Source of the DNA: Nitrososphaeria archaeon
GTDB taxonomy: Archaea > Thermoproteota > Nitrososphaeria > Nitrososphaerales > JACAEJ01
Direction of reading: 5' to 3'
Length of the DNA stretch: 64,000 nucleotides
NCBI GenBank assembly: GCA_029775925.1
Contig: JARVKB010000018.1
Coordinates: 23,266-87,265, forward strand
Shown here piece by piece: positions 1-9,959 of the stretch. The position numbers were made by a program, and so were the translations under genes. The notes beneath the pieces were generated by a model that was given only the letters and a program-made list of their open reading frames with translations, searched no databases and was not told where the DNA came from. How positions within the stretch are numbered: the stretch's first letter is position 1; every line of letters begins with the position of its first letter.

Positions 1-893
1 TTAGGGCCGTCTGATGTACGAAGATATATATCGAACTTCACAGACGAGCCTAAAAATCCTTCTCCCTCTATCCAGTAATAACTAGTCCTCTCATTTTGCA
101 TGTAATCAACATAATCAGTAGTCCCTGCCACAGTCTCAAATTCATAAGGCAACTCAACAGATATGGCTCTTGTCTTCATTGTCCTTTTCATGAATTTTAC
201 ATCCTCGTTTAAAGTGTTATAAGTCTCGACCCCTCCTCCAACATCTAATTGATAACTTTTTACGATTCTTATCCCTCTACTATGCATGAAGTCAAGAATG
301 CCTTTATGAAAAGCTGTTCCTCCAAACTGACTCATAAGATCGTCACCAGCTACAACTAAATTCCTTTTTTCAAAAATTTTTGCCATGTTTGGATCAGAAG
401 CTATTAAAGATGGGGTTGCGTTGATAAAGCAACATCCCGCTTTAATGGCAACCTCAGCATAGAATTTTGATGTTTTATCCAAACCTGATGATATTAAATT
501 CACTAAAACATCCACTTTGCTATCTTTCAATACACTAACCATATCACAAGGTTCACTATCATCAATTTTGAAAGAATTTTTTAAATAAGTTGAAAGTTCA
601 TCACATAAGAAACCTCTTCTAACCTTTACGTTTAATGGTTTAACATCCAAGTACTTTTTTGCAACATTAGGCTTTGAAAATATAGCTTCTGAGAGATCCA
701 GTCCTATCTTATTAGCATCTATATCAAAAGCTTCGACTATTTCTATATCACTAACCCTGTAATTTCCTATCGATTTATGCCAAAGACCATTCTTAGAATC
801 ATTTTCACTATAGTAGATTATTCCTTGAACTAAACTACATGCACAGTTACCTATTCCTATTAGTGCTACTCTTATCTTACTACTCATAACCAT
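1..893 (-). CDS. myo-inositol-1-phosphate synthase-like protein, partial (runs off left edge)
   Basis: Manual minus-strand translation: MVMSSKIRVALIGIGNCACSLVQGI...INATPSLIASDPNMAKIFEKRNLVVAGDDLMSQFGGTAFHKGILDFMHSRGIRIVKSYQLDVGGGVETYNTLNED...; typical of archaeal MIPS. Absent from the ORF track because it is truncated. Confidence 0.85.
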   Translation of the reverse strand, partial: MVMSSKIRVALIGIGNCACSLVQGIIYYSENDSKNGLWHKSIGNYRVSDIEIVEAFDIDANKIGLDLSEAIFSKPNVAKKYLDVKPLNVKVRRGFLCDELSTYLKNSFKIDDSEPCDMVSVLKDSKVDVLVNLISSGLDKTSKFYAEVAIKAGCCFINATPSLIASDPNMAKIFEKRNLVVAGDDLMSQFGGTAFHKGILDFMHSRGIRIVKSYQLDVGGGVETYNTLNEDVKFMKRTMKTRAISVELPYEFETVAGTTDYVDYMQNERTSYYWIEGEGFLGSSVKFDIYLRTSDGP

Positions 894-939
894 AAAGCAA
901 TATTGGTTTGCTTTTTAATTTTATTGTTAAATTATTTGC

Positions 940-1137
940 TCAATCTAATTTTGAAATTAGGGCAACCAATCCAGAGACGATAAAAAGAATAGAAATGAAG
1001 TAATATATGGGTGATATTTGAGGGATTAGGGGAGTGTTTGCTGTAAAGTATGCTATAGATAAACCTAAAATCAAGAATATAAAGCCTATAATACGGATGA
1101 AAACATCTATTCTCTCAGCAGTTTTTGAGCTTTTCAA
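940..1137 (-). CDS. small two-TM membrane protein
   Basis: 65 aa ORF, two hydrophobic stretches. Confidence 0.5.
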   Translation of the reverse strand: MKSSKTAERIDVFIRIIGFIFLILGLSIAYFTANTPLIPQISPIYYFISILFIVSGLVALISKLD

Positions 1138-1172
1138 ACCTCTTTTCGCATTATCTACTAATAAATTACTAT

Positions 1173-2273
1173 CTATAAACTTTTAGCAATTTCTAACTTT
1201 TCTGGTAAATACTTATCCGTTATGGCTGTTAAACCATATTTTGCGAAGGCTTCAAGTTCGCTCTTCTTCTTTATCTTTAAGAAAAAATCGAGTTCTCTTT
1301 GCCATATTCCTCCTTTATATCTCGGATCTTCCTTAAGTTCATAAATACGTTTTATATCTATTTCTGTAAGGGGATCGCTAGGAAGTTTATACTTTTTTAT
1401 ATCACTCCCCCATACGCCAATCCATTTGCCAGACGGTACCGTCAATTCTCTTAAGTGGGCAGCACCAGCAGATCCTGATATGATCACCATAGCTATATGC
1501 TCTCCATAAACATCTCCATCTGTTAAAATGTAGACGGGCAATCCTAACTCTTGATTCAGTCTTCTGAGCATATATCTTGTGGATCTTGGTGGTTGGCCTG
1601 CTGTATCTATTATCAAAGCTTTATACCTATTATGCACTTTTTCTTCAACAAATCTAGTGAACAGTCCTCCTTTTTCAACAGCCAAGACCATCTCAGCAGA
1701 TGTATCTACAAAATCCGCAGTACTCAAGCTCGGTCCAATCAGATAACCATCTGGATGAGAAGCAAGATTCAACCTTTTCCCTTCATATCCTGGTATCGTA
1801 TACTCTATAGTAAGATCTCCAAAAATTGCTGATCTCTCTTCAGGGTAAACATTAAAATCTTCTCTCGCTTTTGACAGTAATGCTTCTAAATCTGTTATTA
1901 TATCGTCAGATTCTGCTTGATCTACAAACTCTATATTGTAGGCTTGAGCTGAGTAGAAAACATCTCTGAGAGTGCTCGTCTTTCCTTGTTCCACTAACTT
2001 GTTTACGAAATAAGCCAACCAAATTAATTGTGTAAAAGGACGAATATGCTTTATGTTATGTGTCGATCTTTTAACAAAAGCTTTGCCAAGGACATATTGC
2101 TTTATCTTTTCATCATAAACTATATTTCTTACAGATCTGCTTGGAAGATTTATCTCTGGAAAAACGCCTTTATCCATCTCTGAATATATTTTCATTCCAA
2201 GCTCTTTTAGAAGCATTTTTACCTCTCTTTTCCTATAATTAGCTTTACTTTCTTCAGAGCTTTTCGAATTCAT
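1173..2273 (-). CDS. top6A: DNA topoisomerase VI subunit A (Spo11-like)
   Basis: RDVFY catalytic Tyr region, TDGDVYGEHIAMVI Toprim, AHLRELTVPSGKWIGVWGSDI, KYGLTAITDKYLPEKL. Confidence 0.95.
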   Translation of the reverse strand: MNSKSSEESKANYRKREVKMLLKELGMKIYSEMDKGVFPEINLPSRSVRNIVYDEKIKQYVLGKAFVKRSTHNIKHIRPFTQLIWLAYFVNKLVEQGKTSTLRDVFYSAQAYNIEFVDQAESDDIITDLEALLSKAREDFNVYPEERSAIFGDLTIEYTIPGYEGKRLNLASHPDGYLIGPSLSTADFVDTSAEMVLAVEKGGLFTRFVEEKVHNRYKALIIDTAGQPPRSTRYMLRRLNQELGLPVYILTDGDVYGEHIAMVIISGSAGAAHLRELTVPSGKWIGVWGSDIKKYKLPSDPLTEIDIKRIYELKEDPRYKGGIWQRELDFFLKIKKKSELEAFAKYGLTAITDKYLPEKLEIAKSL

Positions 2274-2303
2274 AACATCAAATTATTAATCAAATGTTTT
2301 AAT

Positions 2304-2816
2304 TTAAAACTTTGGATAAGTAACTCCTTTTTGGTCTAGATAAACTCCTTTATATCTAACAGAATTTGATGTTAATTTTGCCAATATAATATGAAAGAAT
2401 CTGTCTCTTGCATATAACTTAATTGGAAAAGATCCACCCATAATTTGTAGAGTCAGTTGTCCCTTAAAGCCCGTATCCACTATTGTAGGAGGTAAGCTTA
2501 AACCTAGTCTTGCATAAGAGCTCCTAAGGTTTACAAACCCTATGAGACCTTTTAATTCTATATATTCTAGAGTACAGACGAGAATTCTCTCATCAGGATT
2601 TATAATAAAATATTCCCCATTTTCTTTTTCAAAGAAATTTTCATATTCATTTTTGTAATGGGGATCGAAGATTAAATTAGTCTTTTTTAGCCTGGCTATC
2701 TCATTCCCAAATCTTAAATCTATACCATTTTCACGAATTGTATCCTCATTAAAAGGATTTATTATCAACTTTTTTTCTTTTATATATTCATAAATCTCCG
2801 ATTTGCTAAGTATCAT
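2304..2816 (-). CDS. dcd: dCTP deaminase / dUTPase family
   Basis: GIDLRFG, NLRSSYARLGL, IVDTGFKGQLTLQI motifs. Confidence 0.9.
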   Translation of the reverse strand: MILSKSEIYEYIKEKKLIINPFNEDTIRENGIDLRFGNEIARLKKTNLIFDPHYKNEYENFFEKENGEYFIINPDERILVCTLEYIELKGLIGFVNLRSSYARLGLSLPPTIVDTGFKGQLTLQIMGGSFPIKLYARDRFFHIILAKLTSNSVRYKGVYLDQKGVTYPKF

Positions 2817-3286
2817 CCTTCTAAGAAGGAAGATTAGATTAAAAAATTTTATGTTAGGTTGTTAAAACCTAAAATTTTAGTAACCATGATTTGTACCAAC
2901 TTTACTTTTCAATTTTGAACGATTCTGATCTTTCGATTCGATATAAATCTATCATATTAAAAAAGCATATGTGCTTATAATCTTCCAATTATCGAATTTA
3001 AGACATCGTCTGAATTAGCGAAATAAGATTTAGCTTTATGCTTAGAAGATAAAAGGAAGGATTAAATCAGTTAAAGCATCAAGTAATTTGGTGTTGATGG
3101 ATCAGAAGGGGTGCCATTGATGCTCCTTACTGTTTTTGATAAACTCTCTACCCTCACATCTTCTAAGCTATATTTTTGATTATAAAAAACTTCTTAATGT
3201 AAGATGCATACAATTTAAATAAATTTAGGCAAAAGACCTACAAGTTTAATTGTCTGAATTTTAAAAACTCCCATTAGTGAATAGGG

Positions 3287-3436
3287 TTGGAGCGAGAAGT
3301 TTCATTCAAAGTAAAGTTCAAGCCAAAATTATCGTGGGTCGATAAAGTTTACTTAGGAAACATGCTCGTCGAACTATTAGGAACTGTATCAAAGGCAACT
3401 TCTGCCTTTGATTTTGAGGTCGAATCTTCAGAATAA
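3287..3436 (+). CDS. possible 49-aa small protein (TTG start)
   Basis: Manual translation MEREVSFKVKFKPKLSWVDKVYLGNMLVELLGTVSKATSAFDFEVESSE*; protein-like composition; below the track size cutoff. Confidence 0.35.
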   Translation: MEREVSFKVKFKPKLSWVDKVYLGNMLVELLGTVSKATSAFDFEVESSE

Positions 3437-3508
3437 TTTATTTAGAAAAAACGGTAAGAATATATTATTGTTTGTGAGATTATTCATTAGTTAGGTTAAA
3501 TTCTTAAA

Positions 3509-3829
3509 GTGATGAAGATGGGTAAAAGAAAAGTTTTAAGCGAAGAAGAGCTTAAGGATCTGGTTCTACCAGATAAAGGCGAAATGTTAGGAAGAGTAGT
3601 GAAGCTTTTAGGTAGCGATCACATTATGGTAAAGTGTACAGATGGAAAGTCGAGATTAGGAAGAATAAGAGGGAAGCTAAAGCGAAGAATATGGGTGAGA
3701 GAGAATGATGTTGTTTTAGTTGCACCATGGGAATTTAAGAGTGATGAAAGATGCGATGTGCTTTGGAGATATACTATAGCACAAGTGGATTGGTTAAAGG
3801 CTAATAACTATTTACCAAAGGAATTATAA
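3509..3829 (+). CDS. eif1A: translation initiation factor aIF1A
   Basis: S1/OB-fold signature: GEMLGRVVKLLGSDHIMVKCTDGKSRLGRIRGKLKRRIWVRENDVVLVAPW. Confidence 0.95.
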   Translation: MMKMGKRKVLSEEELKDLVLPDKGEMLGRVVKLLGSDHIMVKCTDGKSRLGRIRGKLKRRIWVRENDVVLVAPWEFKSDERCDVLWRYTIAQVDWLKANNYLPKEL

Positions 3830-3942
3830 AATAAAGTACAAAACATCTTATTTTTGAATAAATAAAAAGAAATAAGTTAATGATGCAAAATTGATTAAAT
3901 AATAAAAAATTTAATAAACCCTCATCGAAATGGATCCGTAAA

Positions 3943-4524
3943 GTGGAGATATTGGCCTATAAAAGGCACCTTTACTTTGTTTATCTATCTATCTTTCCTT
4001 TAATGGTATGCTCTGGAATTGTATATTCCATCCTTGCACTTTATATCAAAGAGCTCGGTGCATCAACTTCACAAATTGGATTGATATTTACACTCGGCTC
4101 GTTGTCAGGAGTAATCGCTGCTCCTGTCTTTGGAAGACTGTCCGATAAGATAGGTAGGAAACCCATTTTAGTGGCTTCCATGGCTATCTTTTTTGTTGTG
4201 TTTTTACTTTATTCCTCAGCTGGGACTTTTCTTGAAATCTTTCCTATTCAAGCCTTAGAGGGTATTGGGTGGTCTGCTTTAGGTGCTACCACATCAGCTT
4301 TAATAGCTGACATCGCGCCACCAAACATACGTGGGACAGCCATGGGTATGTATAATATGACTTGGTATTTAGGTTGGGTGATCGGCCCAGCTTTGGGAGG
4401 ATGGTTGGCCGAGGTCTTAGGTTTTAAAAACACTTTTATTATATGCTCAATTCTGATCGTGTTTGGATTTTTAATGGCTTTTAAGTTCATAAAGGAGCCA
4501 GTTTTAAACGAATCTAATCGTTGA
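3943..4524 (+). CDS. MFS transporter, N-terminal half only (about 6 TM)
   Basis: GRLSDKIGRKP loop, then stops after TM6; 193 aa, no C-terminal half downstream. Confidence 0.75.
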   Translation: MEILAYKRHLYFVYLSIFPLMVCSGIVYSILALYIKELGASTSQIGLIFTLGSLSGVIAAPVFGRLSDKIGRKPILVASMAIFFVVFLLYSSAGTFLEIFPIQALEGIGWSALGATTSALIADIAPPNIRGTAMGMYNMTWYLGWVIGPALGGWLAEVLGFKNTFIICSILIVFGFLMAFKFIKEPVLNESNR

Positions 4525-4577
4525 TAATTTATGGAGGAATATCAAAGTTTATTCGATAAAAATAGATAATAATCATC

Positions 4578-5372
4578 ATGTCTGAAAAGGATGATCTTTA
4601 CGGTAAAGAAAAGGAGCATCTTGAGCGTAAGCTACGCATGATAGATGAGAGGGATAGGATGCTCATAAAGGATCGTTCATCTGATTTATCAGTTGTGGAG
4701 GAAGTTTTTGATAAGTCTACTTTATTAACTCTTCACTACCTAATGAACTCTGGAGTTTTAAGGAGTTTAAATGGTGTTGTAAGTTCAGGAAAAGAAGCAA
4801 GGGTTTACTGGGGGGAAAGGGTTGATGGTTCTTCGGTCGCAGTTAAAATATACCTTACAGTAACCGCAGAATTTAAGAGAAGATGGCCATACATAATCGG
4901 AGACCCTCGTTTCGAGAATATAAAACGTAGTTCAAGCAATTTAATCATAATTTGGGCACAAAAGGAATATAGAAATCTTCTAACAGCCTATGAATCGAGA
5001 ATACCTGTTCCAAAGCCATTAGCTGTGAGAAGGAACATATTGGTAATGGATTTTATAGGTCATTATGGCAAACCTGCTCCTCTTCTTAATGAAGTTGAAG
5101 TGAAGCAAAGCGATTATAAAAAGATAATATTTTTGATAGATAAGTTATATAATAGTGCTAATTTGGTTCATGCAGATTTGTCTGAATATAACATATTTAA
5201 GCATGAGAAGCGTTTAATTCTTTTTGACTTTGGATCAGCAGTAGATATAAGACATCCTCTCTCAAAAGAGTTTCTTATAAGGGACATTAATAATATAAAC
5301 CGTTTTTTCATCAAACGTGGGTTAAGTGTTGAGCCTGTAGAAGATTTACTAAAAAAGGTGATAAAAAGTTGA
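4578..5372 (+). CDS. rio1: RIO1-type serine protein kinase
   Basis: GVVSSGKEARVYWG, VAVKIY, LVHADLSEYNIF, LILFDFGSAV. Confidence 0.95.
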   Translation: MSEKDDLYGKEKEHLERKLRMIDERDRMLIKDRSSDLSVVEEVFDKSTLLTLHYLMNSGVLRSLNGVVSSGKEARVYWGERVDGSSVAVKIYLTVTAEFKRRWPYIIGDPRFENIKRSSSNLIIIWAQKEYRNLLTAYESRIPVPKPLAVRRNILVMDFIGHYGKPAPLLNEVEVKQSDYKKIIFLIDKLYNSANLVHADLSEYNIFKHEKRLILFDFGSAVDIRHPLSKEFLIRDINNINRFFIKRGLSVEPVEDLLKKVIKS

Positions 5373-5932
5373 GCTTTCAAAAGAGTTTAAGATTATCTTT
5401 AGATCGCCTAGGTGTTTTAGTTGGAAAAGATGGATCTGTAAAGAATGAGATAGAGAAAAGATGCAATGTATCATTATTAATAGATAGTAAGACAGGGGAA
5501 GTCATAATAAATACAAAAGGAGACATTACTCGATCACAACCCTTCAAAGCCATGGACATAATAACAGCAATAGGAAAAGGATTTTCTCCACAAAGAGCCT
5601 TTAAGCTTCTAGATGAAGAGATAGTTTTACACATAATTGATTTAAGAGATTATGCAGGAAAATCACAGAACTCTCTTGAACGTATAAAAGGAAGGATAAT
5701 AGGTTTGAAAGGTAAGTCAAGAAGGCTAATAGAAGAGTTAACAGGCGCTTACATTTCGGTCTTTGGACATACAGTCAGTATTATAGGAAGAATGGAAGAT
5801 GCTAAATTGGCTTTGGACGCTATAGATATGCTTGCATCAGGAAGTGCTCATAAGACTGTTTATAATATGCTTCAAAGAGCTAGGACAAAAGCAAAAATGG
5901 ATCGTTTTAAACTATGGGAAAGTAATGAATAA
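5369..5932 (+). CDS. KH-domain RNA-binding protein (archaeal Pno1/Dim2-like)
   Basis: Two KH-like segments (VLVGKDGSVKNEIEKRCNVSLLID; GRIIGLKGKSRRLIEELTGAYISVFG); 4-nt overlap with rio1. Confidence 0.9.
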   Translation: MSFQKSLRLSLDRLGVLVGKDGSVKNEIEKRCNVSLLIDSKTGEVIINTKGDITRSQPFKAMDIITAIGKGFSPQRAFKLLDEEIVLHIIDLRDYAGKSQNSLERIKGRIIGLKGKSRRLIEELTGAYISVFGHTVSIIGRMEDAKLALDAIDMLASGSAHKTVYNMLQRARTKAKMDRFKLWESNE

Positions 5933-5971
5933 AAATTTTTCAAATAAATTTTAGAAATTATTAATTAAGGA

Positions 5972-6565
5972 TTATTTTTCTTTATACATTTTAATGCTAA
6001 GCATAACGATCCAGGAGGACGCTAATACTGTGTTGATTATCTCAGGGATGGCAACGCCTGAAGAATGAGTAATCGCCCAAATAATCCAAAAAATAAGACT
6101 AATGATCCCAAACAATAAAGTAAATGCACCTAGAAGTCTAGTTGACATATTCAGAGTAAAATGAACACCAAAAATAATTAAGGATATGATAAGTAATGTG
6201 AAAAATGCTACAGAAAAATAAAAGTGAACTAGACCGAAACTCTCTGAGAAAAATCCAACACCTATCAAAGATAGGGAAGATAGGAATAGTGTGATGGATC
6301 CAACAAACCTAATAGAATTTTTTCTATTGAGTATGGCTAAACTAATGGAGAAAAAAGAAGCAAATATTCCAGACATAATTAATCCAGCGTTAAAGATTAG
6401 AGCTACGCTCGATACTCCCAAATCGCTAAGGGCATTATTTGTCCAGCTGAACCATGGTGAAAGAGCAATCGAAATACTTATGGATAGAAGCGCCAATACA
6501 GGGGTTAAAATTCCAAACCATGCTGCAACCTTTGGATCTATTATCTTTCTCCATCCCTTTACCAT
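5972..6565 (-). CDS. DUF998-like multi-TM membrane protein
   Basis: SPWFSWTNNALSDLGVS motif, about 6 TM. Confidence 0.75.
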   Translation of the reverse strand: MVKGWRKIIDPKVAAWFGILTPVLALLSISISIALSPWFSWTNNALSDLGVSSVALIFNAGLIMSGIFASFFSISLAILNRKNSIRFVGSITLFLSSLSLIGVGFFSESFGLVHFYFSVAFFTLLIISLIIFGVHFTLNMSTRLLGAFTLLFGIISLIFWIIWAITHSSGVAIPEIINTVLASSWIVMLSIKMYKEK

Positions 6566-6797
6566 CGATTATACCCAAATAAACTTCCAGATAACTAATC
6601 TTATAAATTTATAATAGTTCGTTTTTTTCATATTTTATATTATTTTCGAGAAAAACAGAAACGAATATTAACAATTATTTAAAAAAGAAAGACGATAATA
6701 AGATGAGCAATCTTAATAACTCTCAAATTCTTTTAATCGGACATTTAACAAAATTGAGAAAAGATCATAAATAAGGGCTTTAAGGAGGGGTTTTAAT

Positions 6798-8339
6798 TTG
6801 ATCGATGTTTTTGCTGAGATATCACCTTCAGAGTTTTTCTACAGGAATAGAGATTTAGCTGGTTTCAGCAATCCATCTCGTGCATTATATTCAGCCATTA
6901 GAGAATTCATTGAAAATAGTTTAGATGCATGTGAACTTCATGGCATATTACCAGAAATCTTCGTAAGATTGACACCGATGGACTTTGATATAAATAGTCA
7001 AGATCCTAAAGCATATATTTTAAAAGTCCGAGATAACGGTCCTGGCATAGACCCTAAATATGTTCCAAAGGCTTTTGGGCAAGTCTTCTTTGGTTCTAAG
7101 TTTCAACTAAGACAATCAAGAGGTATGTTTGGTATGGGTGGAACTATGGCTATACTTTATGGTCAGATTACCACCAATAAGCCTGTGCGGATAACTACAT
7201 CTGTTGATGGAATTCAAGCCTTCACCTTCGATTTACTTATCGATGTTCAAGGGAACGCGCCTATAATTTTAAAGAAGGATTCCCATCCTACTGAAGGCTT
7301 TACTGGAATAACGCTGACTTTAAACTTAGAGGGTGATTACTCGAGGGCATCTCAAAAGATTTTAGACTATTTTAAGCAATTAGCCATGGTAACACCTTAT
7401 GCTAATTTTACTTTCATAGACCCTTATGGAAGATTGTTCATTTATAAGAGAGTTACAAAGATCATGCCCGTTCCACCTAAAGAGACATTATTACACCCTT
7501 ATGGTACTGATGTAGAGGCTATTAGAAGACTGATAAAACAATCAAAAGATGACAGCATGGTTAAGTTCATGTCAAATAATTTCCACAGAGTTGGTAAGAA
7601 TATAGCAAGCAAGTTCCTTAATTATGCTGGCTTTGACCAAGAAAAGGACCCAAAGACCTTATCTAATGATGAAATTACAAAGTTAGTAAAGGCACTCCAT
7701 ACATTCGATGGTTTCTTACAACCAGATGCTAGTTGTCTTTCTCCACTTGGGGAAGAAATTTTGATGACTGGCATCAAAAAAGAATTGGAACCAGAATTTA
7801 TAACTGCAACAACTCGTCCTCCATCTGCTTACTCAGGCTTTCCGTTCATCGTAGAAGTTGGTCTAGCTTATGGAGGAAAAATTCTACAAAGAGGATTGAA
7901 ACTTTTTAGGTTTGCGAATAGGATACCTTTACTTTATGATGAAGCTAATGATGTTGCGAGCAAAGTTTTGAATGAAGAGATAGAATGGAAGCGATATAAA
8001 ATACCAGAAGACGCTCCTTTGGCAATAATAACTCATGTCTGCTCTACTAAGATACCATATAAAACTGTTGGAAAAGAGTACTTGGCAGATAGGCCTGAGC
8101 TTGAGAAGGAGTTAAGAAATGCAATAAGAGAAGTGCTTAGAAAGTTGAGCCTTTATCTATCAAGAAAAGTATCTATCGAGATGGACAAGCGAAGATTCAA
8201 TATATATGGTAAATATCTACCATTGATAGCTAAATTCTCCAAAGAATTGTCAGGGATGAAGAAATTACCCAATTATAAGAAATTATTAGAAATAAAAAGG
8301 TTTCAAAAAGACATTGAAGAGTACATCGATGTTAAATAA
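6798..8339 (+). CDS. top6B: DNA topoisomerase VI subunit B
   Basis: GHKL motifs: REFIENSLDACE, VRDNGPGID, SRGMFGMGGTMAILYGQ; TTG start after AAGGAGG SD. Confidence 0.95.
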   Translation: MIDVFAEISPSEFFYRNRDLAGFSNPSRALYSAIREFIENSLDACELHGILPEIFVRLTPMDFDINSQDPKAYILKVRDNGPGIDPKYVPKAFGQVFFGSKFQLRQSRGMFGMGGTMAILYGQITTNKPVRITTSVDGIQAFTFDLLIDVQGNAPIILKKDSHPTEGFTGITLTLNLEGDYSRASQKILDYFKQLAMVTPYANFTFIDPYGRLFIYKRVTKIMPVPPKETLLHPYGTDVEAIRRLIKQSKDDSMVKFMSNNFHRVGKNIASKFLNYAGFDQEKDPKTLSNDEITKLVKALHTFDGFLQPDASCLSPLGEEILMTGIKKELEPEFITATTRPPSAYSGFPFIVEVGLAYGGKILQRGLKLFRFANRIPLLYDEANDVASKVLNEEIEWKRYKIPEDAPLAIITHVCSTKIPYKTVGKEYLADRPELEKELRNAIREVLRKLSLYLSRKVSIEMDKRRFNIYGKYLPLIAKFSKELSGMKKLPNYKKLLEIKRFQKDIEEYIDVK

Positions 8340-8350
8340 TCGAATTTATT

Positions 8351-8640
8351 TCATCCTTCAATTTTCATTATCTCTTTGAAGAAGGCTAGCCTATGACAGA
8401 ATGGACAAAAAATCAAGTTTTATAAATTCCATTATTTGAATGTTTAACTCTAAACCTGTGCCCTTGGCTACATTCATATAAATCGACCGAATTTTTACCA
8501 AATATTCTGTTTTCTTTGTACGCTGTGCAGAATATTATATTGTTTTCAGCTATATTGCATGAATCTTTGTTTTGACAAGATTTACAAATTGCGCTTTTAT
8601 TTATTAATTCTTCCATCTTCTCTAATCTTCTGTTTCTCAT
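8351..8640 (-). pseudogene. small zinc-ribbon protein, apparent frameshift near 8413
   Basis: Frame 1 gives CKSCQNKDSC...YECSQGHRFRVKHSNNGIYKT* (8413-8640); another frame continues LIFCPFCHRLAFFKEIMKIEG* to 8351, completing a C..H...CPFC zinc site. Confidence 0.55.
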
Positions 8641-8749
8641 TTATTTGATGACCGTTTTCTTTAGGTTAAACTCACTTAATAGGATTATGAAATTGTGCAA
8701 TATAAAATTACTATATAAATAGACTTTACCACTATAAAATAAATTATCT

Positions 8750-9097
8750 TTAGAATTTAAATATCATCAAGAAGGGCGTTGAACCTATTCTTTTAACTGC
8801 ATGTTTTGAAGCTAATTCAGCCTTTATCGTTTCTATTACTATCTTTTCTCCAACCAAATTCGCTATAGAACATGATTTTATTAAGAATAGCGCTTCATCT
8901 AAATCAACAAGCTCTCCTTCAAAATAATTTGGCGATATATGCATCTTTATCTTCTTATCCTTTATAACCTTTCCTACAAGCTCTTTATCACATATATTAA
9001 CTAGTTTCATCCCCTGCCAATCTATTATTCTTGCTACATAACATCTTTCTTTCTTCAAAAAGATCACTTTGATTTTGTTGGCGACCTTGCACCACAA
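8750..9097 (-). CDS. DUF424 family protein
   Basis: Family-like sequence and position directly downstream of aIF2-beta; 34-nt overlap, true start may be internal. Confidence 0.75.
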   Translation of the reverse strand: MWCKVANKIKVIFLKKERCYVARIIDWQGMKLVNICDKELVGKVIKDKKIKMHISPNYFEGELVDLDEALFLIKSCSIANLVGEKIVIETIKAELASKHAVKRIGSTPFLMIFKF

Positions 9098-9480
9098 GCT
9101 TCACAGACTAAGAATTGTAATCTCTTTACTTTTTCAAAATGTGTATCAGGACTTCCGCACACAGGGCAAATTACAAAGTCTTTAACATATCTATTGATCA
9201 GAACTGAGAAGGATTGAGACTCTTTCCTTCCTATGAAGATGGCTCTCTCTTTATCCAAAGATACAGCCGTCGCTAACTCCTTAGCTAAAAACATCAATAA
9301 ATGATTAGGGTCTCTTCTTAAAATGCGGGAGAAATCCATAAAGTTCCTGAAAATTGTCTTATTACCTACCCAAAAGATATCAGGTGCTGGTAATTCAAGC
9401 CTAACAGCTTTGCCTGTTGGTCCAATTATATTTTGGCTACTTTTCAACCTCTTTAACATATCTTCGTATGATAAAGTCAC
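9064..9480 (-). CDS. eif2B: translation initiation factor aIF2 beta
   Basis: NFMDFSRILRRDPNHLLMFLAKELAT plus C-terminal CPVCGSPDT...CEACGA zinc ribbon. Confidence 0.95.
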   Translation of the reverse strand: MTLSYEDMLKRLKSSQNIIGPTGKAVRLELPAPDIFWVGNKTIFRNFMDFSRILRRDPNHLLMFLAKELATAVSLDKERAIFIGRKESQSFSVLINRYVKDFVICPVCGSPDTHFEKVKRLQFLVCEACGARSPTKSK

Positions 9481-9651
9481 TCTGACCCTACTCCTTAATT
9501 TAGTCCAATTAAGAAGTATATGAGCTTTACATTTGCATACATGGCTTTCTGTCTGAAGTATAAAATTATGCTGTTATCCATTAAAGAGAATTGACATTAA
9601 AGTGAATCATCGTTGTCCTTTTTTTATATATAAAAAAGCTAATTAATAGCC

Positions 9652-9882
9652 ATGATCACTATGGGAAGAATCAGTGTAATGATAGGATTATGGCTCGTCG
9701 GTTACGTAATTGGCTTCTTAGGCTTCATAATCTTCACTGCTCTTGCTCAAGCTTTAATGAATCTTATTCCCTTCTTGGCTAGCATGGATAGCTACCTTTT
9801 AAGTGCTACTCTATCTGGCTTCGTAGGCTCTATAGTAACAATGATAGCTGTAATCGTTTGGAGCTATTCTTCAAAAAATTAA
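9652..9882 (+). CDS. small two-TM membrane protein
   Basis: 76 aa, hydrophobic. Confidence 0.5.
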   Translation: MITMGRISVMIGLWLVGYVIGFLGFIIFTALAQALMNLIPFLASMDSYLLSATLSGFVGSIVTMIAVIVWSYSSKN

Positions 9883-9959
9883 AAACACGCCTATAGTACT
9901 CATGCTAGAGGAAAACAAACCTAAATTTATTGCCAAAACAAAGTAGCTCTCAAGCTATA

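Noticed and set aside
1551-1832. 93-aa plus-strand ORF
   Set aside because: Antisense to top6A.
1173-2273. Top6A TDGD instead of TDAD as a catalytic anomaly
   Set aside because: All metal-binding acidic residues are retained, so the Gly/Ala difference is not meaningful.
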